Source: Cyclobacteriaceae bacterium
Lineage (GTDB): Bacteria > Bacteroidota > Bacteroidia > Cytophagales > Cyclobacteriaceae
Length of the DNA: 64,000 nt
Assembly: GCA_019638255.1 (NCBI GenBank)
Contig: JAHBUD010000001.1
Location: forward strand, 1,302,001 to 1,366,000
Direction: 5' to 3'
The notes beneath the pieces were generated by a model. That model was not told where the DNA came from and ran no database searches. It saw nothing but the letters and a program-made list of their open reading frames with translations. A program made the position numbers and the translations under genes. Shown one piece after another: positions 9,794 to 18,431 of this stretch (positions are counted from its first letter, which is position 1; the number at the start of each line of letters is the position of its first letter).

Positions 9794-10408
9794 TCAATGG
9801 GATATTTTTTCACCTGCATAAATGGGTATGGTCAGCAGGTTTTCCGTTGGAGGAAACGGGCATGAAAATTTATCGTTATACGCGCAATAGGGATTATAGG
9901 CTTCGTTGAAATCGAGCACGATTGTATTTTGTCCTCGAGGCTTTTTTACATCCAAGTAGCGGCCGGCTCCGTACGTTTCGCGTGCACTGGTTTCATCGCC
10001 AAACGCCAGGAAGAGTGTTCCTTTATACGGCCCCATGTCGATGATTTCCAGGATCAGTAACCTGTGCTCACTGCCGTTTAGTTTGAATTCTGCATAGGCA
10101 TATTCCATGTAGCGCTTTGTTTTTTTATCGCTGGTTGGCAGGGTTATCATCTTTTTGTTTTCAATAGGCACCAGCCTGGCTTTTACCTGATATTTTTTAT
10201 CAGGGTCGAACCATTTCAGGCCGGTGTATAGGGCAGAGCTGTCGGCAAAAGGCGACTCAGGTGATGAACGCATGAAGCGGTCTTTATCATCACGCAGTTT
10301 TTGAATTGTGGAAGCATAGGCTGTATCATCCTGTCCGGTAAAAGAATAGATCAGGGTCAACGTGGCAATTAAGCCGGCAACAATAATCAGGACTTTATTT
10401 TTGTTCAT
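9794..10408 (-). CDS. DUF1684 domain-containing protein
   Basis: A 204-residue protein with an N-terminal membrane anchor or signal segment (about 5-21, VLIIVAGLIATLTLIYSF). The C-terminal block with DFNEAYNPYCAYNDKFSCPF followed by PPTENLLTIPI is the diagnostic conserved end of DUF1684 proteins. The function is not established. It lies 30 nt past radC on the same strand and may be cotranscribed with it. Confidence 0.88.
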   Translation of the reverse strand: MNKNKVLIIVAGLIATLTLIYSFTGQDDTAYASTIQKLRDDKDRFMRSSPESPFADSSALYTGLKWFDPDKKYQVKARLVPIENKKMITLPTSDKKTKRYMEYAYAEFKLNGSEHRLLILEIIDMGPYKGTLFLAFGDETSARETYGAGRYLDVKKPRGQNTIVLDFNEAYNPYCAYNDKFSCPFPPTENLLTIPIYAGEKISH

Positions 10409-10438
10409 GCTTCAACTTCGTAAACGATAGCAAATCAT

Positions 10439-11140
10439 TTAGATCAACCCTTCATCGGCAAAGCTGTAATATTTCTTCCCTGCAATAATTAAATGGTCAA
10501 GCAGTTTTATCTCCATCAGGTTACCGGCTTCTTTCAGTTTTTTGGTCAGGTCAATATCCTGTTGACTGGGCGATAAATTTCCGCTGGGGTGATTGTGGGC
10601 TACGATAATTCCGCTCGCTAATTCTTCCAACGCTGTTTTAAAAATGATTTTTGGATCAGCTACCGTGCCGTGAACTCCTCCCAAACTAATTTGTTGTTTT
10701 TTGATAACACGGTTCGCACGATTGAGCAATAGAATCCAAAACTCCTCGTGCGGGATATCGATCAAATCACCCAGGAACAATTCATAAGCATCTTGCGATG
10801 TTGCAATTTTCGGGCGCTCCTGTGTGGTGGTTTCTTTTCTTCTTCGCCCTAACTCGAGTGCACTAACAATGGTTATGGCCTTGGCTTCTCCGATGCCCTT
10901 AATTTTCATCAGATCTTTCACGGTGAGTTTAGCCAGGGAATCAAGATTGTTATCAACACTTTTAAGAATATTTTTTGCAACATCAACAGCGCTCATGGAT
11001 GCGGTACCTGTGCCCAGTAAAATGGCAATCAGTTCGGTGTCGGAGAGAGCAGCGGTTCCCTTCAGCAGCAATTTTTCACGGGGCCTGTCTTCTGCTGCCC
11101 ATTTCTTGATGTTCAGAAAGCCGGATTGTTCATCTTTCAT
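10439..11140 (-). CDS. radC: RadC family protein (JAB/MPN domain)
   Basis: 233 residues with an N-terminal helix-hairpin-helix region (KIKGIGEAKAITIVSALELG, about 79-98) and a C-terminal JAMM metallo-domain. The zinc ligands are visible as H182, H184 and D195 in AHNHPSGNLSPSQQD, with a glutamate in HEEFW (132-133). The family is named for DNA repair but its true activity is unsettled. A complete, normal-length copy. Confidence 0.93.
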   Translation of the reverse strand: MKDEQSGFLNIKKWAAEDRPREKLLLKGTAALSDTELIAILLGTGTASMSAVDVAKNILKSVDNNLDSLAKLTVKDLMKIKGIGEAKAITIVSALELGRRRKETTTQERPKIATSQDAYELFLGDLIDIPHEEFWILLLNRANRVIKKQQISLGGVHGTVADPKIIFKTALEELASGIIVAHNHPSGNLSPSQQDIDLTKKLKEAGNLMEIKLLDHLIIAGKKYYSFADEGLI

Positions 11141-11169
11141 AACCGAAAATTAAAGAATGCGCAGCGTTG

Positions 11170-11203
11170 AAAAAAAGAAACCCTGACGTTACGGTCAGGG
11201 TTT
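11170..11203 (-). terminator. rpsT terminator
   Basis: Read on the minus strand, a 10-bp stem AAACCCTGAC / GTCAGGGTTT with a 6-nt loop is followed by CTTTTTTT. It lies 21 nt downstream of the rpsT stop and separates it from radC. Confidence 0.9.
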
Positions 11204-11224
11204 CGCATTTATTGTAAAGGCTGA

Positions 11225-11479
11225 TTAAGCCAACTTGTTGACATATTTTGCCAGGCTTGATTTCTGGTTTGCAGCCTTTTTCCAATGGATAACATTTTTC
11301 TTGGCCAGTTTGTCGATAAGGGCAGAAACTTCCTTCAATAGAGCCTCTGCTTCCGATTTGACTGTAGTAGTACGCAATTTTTTAATAAAAGTACGGGTGG
11401 TTTTATGTTGGTAGCGGTTACGTACACGCTTTGCCTCATTTGCCCTGATTCGCTTTTCTGCTGATTTGTGATTTGCCAT
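11225..11479 (-). CDS. rpsT: 30S ribosomal protein S20
   Basis: 84 residues beginning MANHKSAEKRIRANEAKRVR, the conserved S20 N-terminus. The frame stays open to 11512, but the family start and the promoter upstream fix the start at 11479. It binds 16S rRNA in the small subunit. The protein is Lys/Arg rich throughout. Confidence 0.96.
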   Translation of the reverse strand: MANHKSAEKRIRANEAKRVRNRYQHKTTRTFIKKLRTTTVKSEAEALLKEVSALIDKLAKKNVIHWKKAANQKSSLAKYVNKLA

Positions 11480-11509
11480 ATACTTTTTGACCTTACTTTT
11501 TAAGGACTG

Positions 11510-11540
11510 CAAAGGTAACTGTATTCAGCATATTTGCAAA
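11510..11540 (-). promoter_or_regulatory. rpsT promoter, Bacteroidota consensus
   Basis: Minus strand TTTG (11540-11537), exactly 19 nt, then TACCTTTG (11517-11510), a perfect -33/-7 pair for the Bacteroidota primary sigma factor. The transcript would start near 11503, leaving a leader of about 24 nt. This is the clearest phylum marker among the regulatory signals. Confidence 0.85.
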
Positions 11541-11623
11541 GTCAGCTTTGAATCAATTATGGATAAATCAGTCTCCAAATGGGCTTTTTGGTGTATTTCA
11601 ACCATTTTTTGTGAAATTACCAT

Positions 11624-12592
11624 ATGAACAGCAGAATCGGTGGTCTTTTCCTGATGGCAGCATCCCTTATTTCAGGGGGTTGGGGCTTTCACGCCCATAG
11701 GCTGATAAACCGGTTAGCTGCATTTACCCTTCCACCCGAAATGATTGGTTTTTACAAGGCCAACATTGGTTATCTGACGGAAGCCTCAGTTAATGCTGAC
11801 CGCAGGCGTTTTGCTGTTGTCGATGAGGCTCCTCGCCATTACATCGACATTGATCATTATGGAGATAGTGCCATTTATACCATGCCCCGCTATTGGAAGG
11901 AAGCGGTTGAGCGCTATGGCGAGGATACGCTAAAAGCATATGGCATTTTACCATGGCACATAAATGTAATGTACTACCGGCTAAAGGATGCTTTCATGGT
12001 GAAGGATCCTTCACGGATTTTAAGCCTTTCGGCCGATCTTGGGCATTATTTAGCGGATGCCCATGTTCCGCTTCACACAACAGAAAATTATAACGGTCAA
12101 CTTACCGGGCAAGAGGGAATTCATGCGTTCTGGGAATCGCGATTGCCAGAATTGTTCACTACTGAATATGACTTTTTTGTTGGCAAGGCATCCTACTTAG
12201 AAAATCCTCAATTGGCAGCCTGGCAGATCATTGAGCGAACCCATCAGCACCTACAGGATGTACTGCTGTTGGAAGAGCAGTTAACCCGTAAGTTCCGTGA
12301 GGCAAAATATTCATTTGAGACCCGCGGAAAACAAACTGTAAAAGTTTATTCCTATGAGTTTTCAAAAGCTTATCACGAAGCGTTAAAGGGTATGGTTGAA
12401 CAACAAATGCGTGCATCCATAAAATCCATTGGTGACTTTTGGTACTCAGCGTGGGTAGATGCTGGTCAGCCGGATTTGAAATTGCTTATTGATTACAAAC
12501 CCACGGAGGAAGAACTTGCAAGGCGCAGAAAGGAACTTGATGAATGGAAACAGGAGCGAGTGCGTGCACGAGAACATGGGGACGAAAATTAG
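11624..12592 (+). CDS. Zinc-dependent phospholipase C / S1-P1 nuclease-like exported protein
   Basis: 322 residues with an N-terminal signal peptide (about 1-20) ending just before the conserved start WGFHAHR. In the zinc phospholipase C/S1 nuclease fold the N-terminal Trp and spaced His and Asp residues bind three metals. Here H23/H25, the HYIDID block (72-77), H112, the H141-D145-H147 set in LGHYLADAHVPLHTTENYNG, and HAFWE (167-171) are present. The tail is charged and helical (EEELARRRKELDEWKQE). Substrate unknown; the fold assignment is fairly sure. Confidence 0.82.
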   Translation: MNSRIGGLFLMAASLISGGWGFHAHRLINRLAAFTLPPEMIGFYKANIGYLTEASVNADRRRFAVVDEAPRHYIDIDHYGDSAIYTMPRYWKEAVERYGEDTLKAYGILPWHINVMYYRLKDAFMVKDPSRILSLSADLGHYLADAHVPLHTTENYNGQLTGQEGIHAFWESRLPELFTTEYDFFVGKASYLENPQLAAWQIIERTHQHLQDVLLLEEQLTRKFREAKYSFETRGKQTVKVYSYEFSKAYHEALKGMVEQQMRASIKSIGDFWYSAWVDAGQPDLKLLIDYKPTEEELARRRKELDEWKQERVRAREHGDEN

Positions 12593-12773
12593 CAGTTGAT
12601 TCAGATTCGTGTGACAACAAATTCAGTACCCAACAAACATCTGTTTGGCTATAAAAACTCTGATTTTAACGGCACAGGGGTGACTAGCGTAAGAAGTCAG
12701 GGAAATTTATACACCACACTTCTTGATTATCTGCCCAAAAATTCAATAATTCGGTAAACCAAATCCTGCAGCC

Positions 12774-13232
12774 ATGAACGTCTTCTCAAACCCGAATCAA
12801 TTGCATGTTAACTACGGATTGAAAATTGCCGGTGGGCTTATTGCCTATTTTGTGATTATGAAGTTTGCCGGGTTATTAAATGTGGTTGAGCTGCGCCTGC
12901 TAAACATTGTTATTTTGGTTGGGGGCATTTACATGGCGCTCAAAAAATTTCAGCATACACATGGGGAACACATCAATTATTTCAGAGCGCTGATAACAGG
13001 TGTTGCAACCGGTGCAATTGCTTCACTTGTTTTTGCCGCCTTTCTGTTTATTTATGTTACTTTTATTGACGTACCCTTTATGCAGTTTATCATTGAAAAT
13101 GAACCCATGGGCCGTTTTCTAAATCCCTACATTGTTTCTTTCATTGTGGCGCTTGAGGGGGTGTTTTCGGGCCTACTTGTTACGTTTGTTTTGATCAACT
13201 ACATCAATACCGATGAGCCCAACGAGGGCTGA
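12774..13232 (+). CDS. DUF4199 domain-containing membrane protein
   Basis: 152 residues with four membrane segments (about 19-37, 39-60, 77-104 and 118-145). The pattern of an initial LKIAGGLIAYFVIMKF helix, GGIYMALKKFQ, and a Gly-rich third helix (ITGVATGAIASLVF) matches the DUF4199 family of Bacteroidota. No function is known. It is followed by a strong terminator. Confidence 0.8.
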   Translation: MNVFSNPNQLHVNYGLKIAGGLIAYFVIMKFAGLLNVVELRLLNIVILVGGIYMALKKFQHTHGEHINYFRALITGVATGAIASLVFAAFLFIYVTFIDVPFMQFIIENEPMGRFLNPYIVSFIVALEGVFSGLLVTFVLINYINTDEPNEG

Positions 13233-13259
13233 ATTCATATTCAACTTAATCGTATTAGA

Positions 13260-13287
13260 ACCTGTCGACTAAGCGGCAGGTTTTTTT
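13260..13287 (+). terminator. Rho-independent terminator after the DUF4199 gene
   Basis: Stem ACCTGTCG / CGGCAGGT (13260-13267 with 13274-13281, one G-U pair), loop ACTAAG, then a T7 run. It separates the DUF4199 gene from pepP. Confidence 0.88.
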
Positions 13288-13310
13288 AATTTTATGCATT
13301 CAACGAATTT

Positions 13311-14609
13311 ATGCGCTACTCAAAAATTAACAACCAGTTATTTAGTAATAATCGCAAACGACTGGTGAAGGAACTTAAGCCCGGTTCAGTGGCTGTGTTC
13401 AATGCGAACGACATCATGCCCACCAATGCGGATGGCACCATGCGTTTCCGGCAGAACAGTGACCTATTTTACTTATCCGGTGTAGATCAGGAAGAATCAA
13501 TTTTAGTGCTTTGCCCGGATTACCCGGATAAATCGTTGCGCGAGGTTTTGTTTTTGCGCGAAACCAACGACCAGATTGCCACGTGGGAAGGTCATAAGCT
13601 CACCCGGGAAGAGGCGCGCGAAGCATCGGGTATTGAAACTATCCGCTGGACTTCCGACTTCCATCGTGTTTTTAATACCATGATGCTAATGGGTGGTGTT
13701 GAGAATGTGTACTTAAACACCAATGAGCATTATCGCGCTGAAGTTAGGGTGGAAAGTCGTGATGCGCGGTTTATCAAGGCCTGCATGGAGCAGTATCCTT
13801 TGCATCGATACGAGCGTGTCGCCCCAATGATGTCCGCTTTAAGGGCAATAAAGTCTTCTTACGAAATTGAGCTGATGCAAAAAGCCTGCGATGTAACTGA
13901 AAAGGCATTTCGAAGGGTATTGAAATTTGTAAAACCGGGGGTGAAAGAATATGAAATAGAAGCTGAGTTCATTCATGAGTTTATTTGTAATGGCTCACGC
14001 GGCTTTGCGTATGAGCCTATTATCGCTTCGGGTAAAAATGCTTGCGTACTGCATTATATCGAGAACACCAGTACGTGTAAAGCAGGTGAAGTAATTTTGT
14101 TAGATGTGGGTGCTGAGTATGCAAACTATAATGCTGACATGACACGGGTTATCCCGGTGAGCGGAAGGTTCACTAAACGACAAAAAGATGTTTATAATGC
14201 TGTGTTGCGTGTTAAGCGCGCAGCCTACAAGTTGTTGCGCCCAGGTACCCAATATTTTGAGTATCACAAAGAAGTGCAGAAGGTAATGGAGGCAGAGTTA
14301 TTAAAATTGAAGTTGATCGACCGGACAGATATAAAAAATCAGCATCCTGAAAAGCCAGTGGTAATGAAATATTTTATGCATGGTACCGGCCACCATTTAG
14401 GTCTTGATGTGCACGATACCGGTAATATGTTTGCCAAAATGAAAGAAGGTATGGTGTGGACGGTAGAACCGGGCATCTACATAAAAGAAGAGGGATTAGG
14501 TGTTCGTTTAGAAAACAATGTGATGATAAAGAAATCGGGTCTTCATGACCTGATGAAAAATATTCCGATAGAAGCGGAAGAGATCGAAGACTTGATGAAC
14601 TCGAAATAA
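13311..14609 (+). CDS. pepP: Xaa-Pro aminopeptidase (M24B, aminopeptidase P)
   Basis: A cytoplasmic dimetal peptidase that removes N-terminal residues before proline. The 432 residues have an N-terminal AMP_N domain (MRFRQNSDLFYLSGVDQEES is typical) and a pita-bread catalytic domain with the five metal ligands D265, D276, H361 (in HGTGHHLGLDVHD), E386 (TVEPGIYI) and E401 (VRLENNV). All key residues are present. The next gene follows after 9 nt. Confidence 0.93.
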   Translation: MRYSKINNQLFSNNRKRLVKELKPGSVAVFNANDIMPTNADGTMRFRQNSDLFYLSGVDQEESILVLCPDYPDKSLREVLFLRETNDQIATWEGHKLTREEAREASGIETIRWTSDFHRVFNTMMLMGGVENVYLNTNEHYRAEVRVESRDARFIKACMEQYPLHRYERVAPMMSALRAIKSSYEIELMQKACDVTEKAFRRVLKFVKPGVKEYEIEAEFIHEFICNGSRGFAYEPIIASGKNACVLHYIENTSTCKAGEVILLDVGAEYANYNADMTRVIPVSGRFTKRQKDVYNAVLRVKRAAYKLLRPGTQYFEYHKEVQKVMEAELLKLKLIDRTDIKNQHPEKPVVMKYFMHGTGHHLGLDVHDTGNMFAKMKEGMVWTVEPGIYIKEEGLGVRLENNVMIKKSGLHDLMKNIPIEAEEIEDLMNSK

Positions 14610-14618
14610 TTATATAAC

Positions 14619-15416
14619 ATGAATCGAAAGTGTGCTTTAGCCTTATTTAGTACATTGTTCATTGCTTCGTTGTTGCAGGCTCACGAGTTCTGGATGCAAC
14701 CGCATAAATTCAAATTCTCAATCGGTGAAATGGCGCAGATTAACTTTATGGTGGGTGAGAATTTTGTAGGTGAGCGCTGGAATCTTAACAAGCATCGTTT
14801 ACTTAGGCTGGATCATCACCATGCTTCTTCTACTGAAGGATTGATTGAACAGGTTAATTCCGGGGAAGGTAATAACCTGGAGGTTAAGCTTATGAAAGAA
14901 GGGACTCATTTATTCGTCATGCAAAGCAACAATGCTTTTATTGAACTGGAAGGCGAAAAATTCAATGCTTATCTTGAGGAAGATGGCATAGAGGATGTGC
15001 TGGCCTATCGGAAGAAAAATAATTTGCTGGACAAGCCGGCTAAAGAATATTACGCGCGTTGTGCTAAGCTATTGTTACAGGCAGGTTCTAGAGCTGATGA
15101 TACTTATAAGAAGCGAGTTGGTTTACCGCTGGAGATAGTACCCGTTAATAACCCTTATACCGCAAAAAAAGGTGATGAAATTTCCTTTCAGGTTTTCTAT
15201 GAAGGTAAGCCGCTGCCTTTTACCATGGTGAAAGTATGGAACCGCATGGATGGAACCACATTCGCGCAAAACATCTATACCATGAAGGATGGAACCATCA
15301 CGACACGGCTTAGCAATACCGGAGCCTGGATGGTGAGCTGTGTAAGAATGGTTCCAGCGAAGGAGGAGGGTGCCGATTGGCAGAGTTACTGGGCAAGTCT
15401 TGTCTTCGGGTTTTAA
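14619..15416 (+). CDS. DUF4198 (nickel uptake-like) exported protein
   Basis: 265 residues with a signal peptide (about 1-21, cut after LLQA). The mature protein begins HEFWMQPHKFKFSIGE, the characteristic N-terminus of DUF4198 proteins, which often lie near metal or TonB transport genes. A beta-sandwich C-terminus (GDEISFQVFYEGKPLPFTMV) fits the family. A link to metal uptake is known only by association. It starts 9 nt after pepP. Confidence 0.82.
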   Translation: MNRKCALALFSTLFIASLLQAHEFWMQPHKFKFSIGEMAQINFMVGENFVGERWNLNKHRLLRLDHHHASSTEGLIEQVNSGEGNNLEVKLMKEGTHLFVMQSNNAFIELEGEKFNAYLEEDGIEDVLAYRKKNNLLDKPAKEYYARCAKLLLQAGSRADDTYKKRVGLPLEIVPVNNPYTAKKGDEISFQVFYEGKPLPFTMVKVWNRMDGTTFAQNIYTMKDGTITTRLSNTGAWMVSCVRMVPAKEEGADWQSYWASLVFGF

Positions 15417-15459
15417 GAATTTCTTATGCTGATTGATAAACTTTAGCGCAATATAATCC

Positions 15460-15879
15460 ATGACTAAGCCAATCCATTCTGACAAAGCTCCTGATCCAGT
15501 AGGCCTTTACCCCCATGCGCGCAGGGTGGGCAACCTGCTGTTCTTGTCAGGAGTGGGGCCGCGGAAGAAGGGCTCCAAAGATATACCCGGTGTTATGCTT
15601 GATCCGCAGGGTAACATTATGAGCTATAACATCGAGGAGCAGTGCCATTCCGTCTTTCAGAATGTCCGATTCATTTTAGAGGCATCGGGCTCAGCCTGGG
15701 AGAACCTAATCGATGTAACGGTCTTCCTCACCAATATGAAAGCCGATTTTGCTACGTTTAACCGTGTTTATGCGGAGTATTTTAAGGACAGCCAGCCGTG
15801 CCGTACCACGGTAGAGGTAAATGCCCTGCCTACCCCAATAGCCATCGAGTTAAAATGCATCGCGGTGGTTAACCCTTGA
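15460..15879 (+). CDS. RidA family protein
   Basis: A 139-residue member of the YjgF/YER057c/UK114 (Rid) family, whose archetype hydrolyses reactive enamine/imine intermediates. Visible features are the start YPHARRVGNLLFLSGVGPR, the central NVRFILEASGSAWENLIDVT and the C-terminal PCRTTVEVNALPTP, where the Arg matches the substrate-binding arginine of RidA. It is slightly longer than classic RidA (about 128), so an aminomuconate-deaminase-like subgroup is possible. Confidence 0.88.
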   Translation: MTKPIHSDKAPDPVGLYPHARRVGNLLFLSGVGPRKKGSKDIPGVMLDPQGNIMSYNIEEQCHSVFQNVRFILEASGSAWENLIDVTVFLTNMKADFATFNRVYAEYFKDSQPCRTTVEVNALPTPIAIELKCIAVVNP

Positions 15880-16010
15880 TTCATTCAACTCCTTATTTTT
15901 ATGGTTTGAGTAAAAATTTCAACCGTTTGTCTGATGTTGAATAACCATTTTTATTAAATTTAAGACATTAAGGATGAATTGGTAAGGAATTAATTACGGA
16001 TCAACCCCAC

Positions 16011-16145
16011 ATGGTCATGAAATTCTTTGTAAACAGCGTCCGCGGACTTGACCTTTTACGGGTCATTGTTTGGGGAGTATTGGTTAGCTATGCAATAACC
16101 ACCACCCTCTGGACAAGCGTGAAAGTAGTACGGATGATTTTTTAA
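16011..16145 (+). CDS. Possible 44-residue single-span membrane protein
   Basis: An ATG-initiated frame of 44 codons gives one hydrophobic helix (about residues 16-33, LRVIVWGVLVSYAITTTL) with Lys/Arg on both sides. It fills the gap between ridA and the convergent Fe-S carrier gene, ending 8 nt before the latter's stop. I know no homologue; composition and placement are the only support. Confidence 0.35.
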   Translation: MVMKFFVNSVRGLDLLRVIVWGVLVSYAITTTLWTSVKVVRMIF

Positions 16146-16153
16146 GCTGGGTA

Positions 16154-16480
16154 TTAAACCGAAAAACTCTCCCCGCAACCGCAGGTTCGGGATGCATTTG
16201 GGTTTATGAACTGGAAGCCTTTCCCGTTTAAACCATCTGAGAAATCTAATGTGGTTCCCAGCAGATACAAGAGACTCTTTTTATCCACTAGGATTTTAAC
16301 CCCCTTATCTTCAAAAATTTGGTCTGCAGGGTTAGTCAGTTCGTCAAAGGTGAGGTCATACATTAATCCTGAACAACCCCCGCCTTTCACGGATACCCGG
16401 ATGTTGGGCAATTCAGATTTCCCATCTTTTTGACGGAGCTCGATAATCTTTTCCTTGGCTTTATCAGTAACAGTAATCAT
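16154..16480 (-). CDS. A-type iron-sulfur cluster carrier (HesB/IscA/ErpA family)
   Basis: 108 residues with the three invariant cysteines C36 (GGGCSGL), C100 and C102 (TCGCGESFSV) that bind or pass on Fe-S clusters. The start MITVTDKAKEKI is typical. It delivers clusters to apo-proteins in the cytoplasm; whether it is best named IscA, SufA or ErpA cannot be said. It lies 10 nt downstream of a conserved hypothetical gene on the same strand. Confidence 0.92.
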   Translation of the reverse strand: MITVTDKAKEKIIELRQKDGKSELPNIRVSVKGGGCSGLMYDLTFDELTNPADQIFEDKGVKILVDKKSLLYLLGTTLDFSDGLNGKGFQFINPNASRTCGCGESFSV

Positions 16481-16490
16481 AACAATTCAC

Positions 16491-16898
16491 TTAAGAAACT
16501 GGATTTAACACAACACTAAAAACAGTAATGGTGTTCATATCCCGGCCATAATAAAGCTTTTGCAAGGCATCCATGATGTTACCTGCCCGGAAATACGAAG
16601 TATGAAGTTCTGTACCGCCCTTGGCCACCCATTGGATGGTATAGCTGTTCTCCTTCTCCTTATAATTTTGCACATACAGATGCATTTTTTTTAGTGCATC
16701 CAGTTTGTCTGTACCGGTTTCGTAATGGAAAAGGAAAGATTGATTATGCCGCGGATTGATGGTGATGAGATCTAGGCGCACCTTGCCATCAACGGTACTG
16801 TACTCAAAAACCAAATCGCTTGAGCGTAATCCGAGGTAATTCTTGATCTCCTGCTGCAATTTGGCTGCTTCAATATGTATATCGCTGATTGTTTCCAT
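16491..16898 (-). CDS. Conserved hypothetical protein upstream of the Fe-S carrier
   Basis: 135 residues, soluble, no signal or membrane segment. Mixed alpha/beta with an N-terminal helix (SDIHIEAAKLQQEIKNYLG) and a C-terminal segment with MDALQKLYYGRDMNTITVFS. I do not recognise a family. The 10-nt gap to the Fe-S carrier gene suggests cotranscription. Confidence 0.75.
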   Translation of the reverse strand: METISDIHIEAAKLQQEIKNYLGLRSSDLVFEYSTVDGKVRLDLITINPRHNQSFLFHYETGTDKLDALKKMHLYVQNYKEKENSYTIQWVAKGGTELHTSYFRAGNIMDALQKLYYGRDMNTITVFSVVLNPVS

Positions 16899-17087
16899 TT
16901 CTGCTTTCTACTGGACTAAAACTTTTTCCGGAAGCGAAAAGTTTCGGCAACCGGCCTCAAAGTTAATAATAAAGTCATTAACCGGGTACAGCCGTGTGCC
17001 GATAAAGGATCGCTCCCTATCCTGAAAATGTGGATTACGTGGGAATAATTAATAATCCCTGAAAAGCTTTAGATCACGTGTTGAAAA

Positions 17088-17255
17088 TCAGCGACTCTTG
17101 GGAAAATTGGGCACTTCCTTTTTACCGTACTGAATGGCGTTATAATAACGCTGTTTTTTCTTCCCCACCTTAGTTTCATAGTAAGGCTTGGGAACCGTTG
17201 AACATGCCACTGAAAAGATTAAAGCCAAGACAAGCAACACGGATATCTTTCTCAT
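17088..17255 (-). CDS. Small lipoprotein, 55 residues
   Basis: A short minus-strand frame encodes a clear lipoprotein signal: MRK, hydrophobic core ISVLLVLALIFSVA, then a lipobox-type SVAC with Cys18 as the lipidated residue. The remaining 37 residues are Lys/Tyr rich (KVGKKKQRYYNAIQYGKKE). No family recognised. The signal peptide and a whole ORF between divergent genes support coding. Confidence 0.65.
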   Translation of the reverse strand: MRKISVLLVLALIFSVACSTVPKPYYETKVGKKKQRYYNAIQYGKKEVPNFPKSR

Positions 17256-17325
17256 AGTTTGCCTTCTTGTTGTGCATAGATACAGGGTGAGGCACCACCA
17301 AATCTTTTAAATTGGGTTATAATCT

Positions 17326-17333
17326 TACTTTTG
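17326..17333 (+). promoter_or_regulatory. Probable thiL -7 promoter element
   Basis: TACTTTTG is a perfect TAnnTTTG box. A transcript starting about 7 nt later leaves a leader of roughly 45 nt before the chosen thiL ATG at 17388, and would exclude the upstream in-frame start at 17331. The -33 element is not convincing. Confidence 0.5.
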
Positions 17334-17387
17334 TGTGACGAACCGCTTACCTATACGGTGAATGAACGGTTACAACCGATTTATAAC

Positions 17388-18431
17388 ATGAGTGAAAAAC
17401 GATCTGAAATAAGTGAACTGGGCGAATTTGGCCTTATTGATAGAATTGCCGGAAATACCCAACTCCAGAATCCATCTTCGGTAGTGGGTATTGGCGATGA
17501 TGCCGCTGTACTGGATGGTGGTAATGACTTTGTACTGGTGTCTACCGATTTACTTGCTGAAGGTGTTCATTTTGATCTGGCCTTTATGCCTCTTCATCAC
17601 CTGGGTCATAAAGCTATTTCGGTTAATGTTTCCGATATAGCCGCCATGAATGGCAAGGCCGAACAAGTGGTGGTAAGTTTGGCTCTTAGCAACCGGTTTT
17701 CAGTTGAGGCTGTTGATGCCTTATATGATGGCATACGTGCTGCCTGCCAGCAGTACAAGGTTGATCTGGTTGGTGGGGATACAACAGCTTCCCGTTCAGG
17801 ATTAATTCTTTCCATCACGGCCATCGGCCGGGTACCGAAAGACAAAGTGGTATACCGTTCTGGTGCAAAACCCAATGACATTATTTGTGTTACCGGTGAT
17901 CTGGGTGCATCCTATCTGGGCCTGCAGGTTTTAGAACGCGAAAAGGAAGTTTACCTCGCGAATCCGGATATGCAACCGGGGCTCGAAAAATATGAGTACA
18001 TGGTAGGCCGGCAATTAAGACCTATCGCCCGCACGGATATTGTTTTTGAACTGGCAGAGTTGGGAGTTAAGCCTACCGCCATGATTGATATTTCGGATGG
18101 ATTGGCTTCAGAGCTTTTTCACATCGGTAAAAGTTCCGGTGTGGGTACACGCATTTTTGAAGATAAGGTTCCTATTGATCAGGCCGCGTATGAAACCATG
18201 GCACTTGAGTTTAAAATTGACCCGATTACCTGTGCGTTAAACGGTGGTGAGGATTATGAGTTACTTTTCACTATTCAACCGGATGACTTTGAGAAAATCA
18301 AAAACCATCATGATATTCATATGATTGGTTACGTTCACGAAAAGCCAAATGAACATATACTGGTTACCAAGCATGGAAATGCTGTACCCCTTCGGGCACA
18401 GGGTTGGGATCACTTTAAGTCAGGTAGCTAA
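17388..18431 (+). CDS. thiL: Thiamine-monophosphate kinase
   Basis: Phosphorylates thiamine monophosphate to the diphosphate cofactor with ATP. The 347-residue protein starts MSEKRSEISELGEFGLIDRI and has the AIRS-like fold motifs GIGDDAAV (34-41), STDLLAEGVHF, NVSDIAAMNG and VGGDTT, all typical of ThiL. The open frame extends upstream to 17331 across the promoter, so the ATG at 17388 is preferred. Its 3' end overlaps the convergent sensor kinase gene by 12 nt. Confidence 0.94.
   Translation: MSEKRSEISELGEFGLIDRIAGNTQLQNPSSVVGIGDDAAVLDGGNDFVLVSTDLLAEGVHFDLAFMPLHHLGHKAISVNVSDIAAMNGKAEQVVVSLALSNRFSVEAVDALYDGIRAACQQYKVDLVGGDTTASRSGLILSITAIGRVPKDKVVYRSGAKPNDIICVTGDLGASYLGLQVLEREKEVYLANPDMQPGLEKYEYMVGRQLRPIARTDIVFELAELGVKPTAMIDISDGLASELFHIGKSSGVGTRIFEDKVPIDQAAYETMALEFKIDPITCALNGGEDYELLFTIQPDDFEKIKNHHDIHMIGYVHEKPNEHILVTKHGNAVPLRAQGWDHFKSGS

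Noticed and set aside
11480..11512. Upstream start of rpsT
   Set aside because: The extra residues are not part of S20, whose family start is MANHKSAEKR, and they would lie next to the promoter -7 box.
17331..17387. TTG start upstream of thiL
   Set aside because: It lies within the TACTTTTG promoter box, and the ThiL-like sequence begins after the ATG at 17388.
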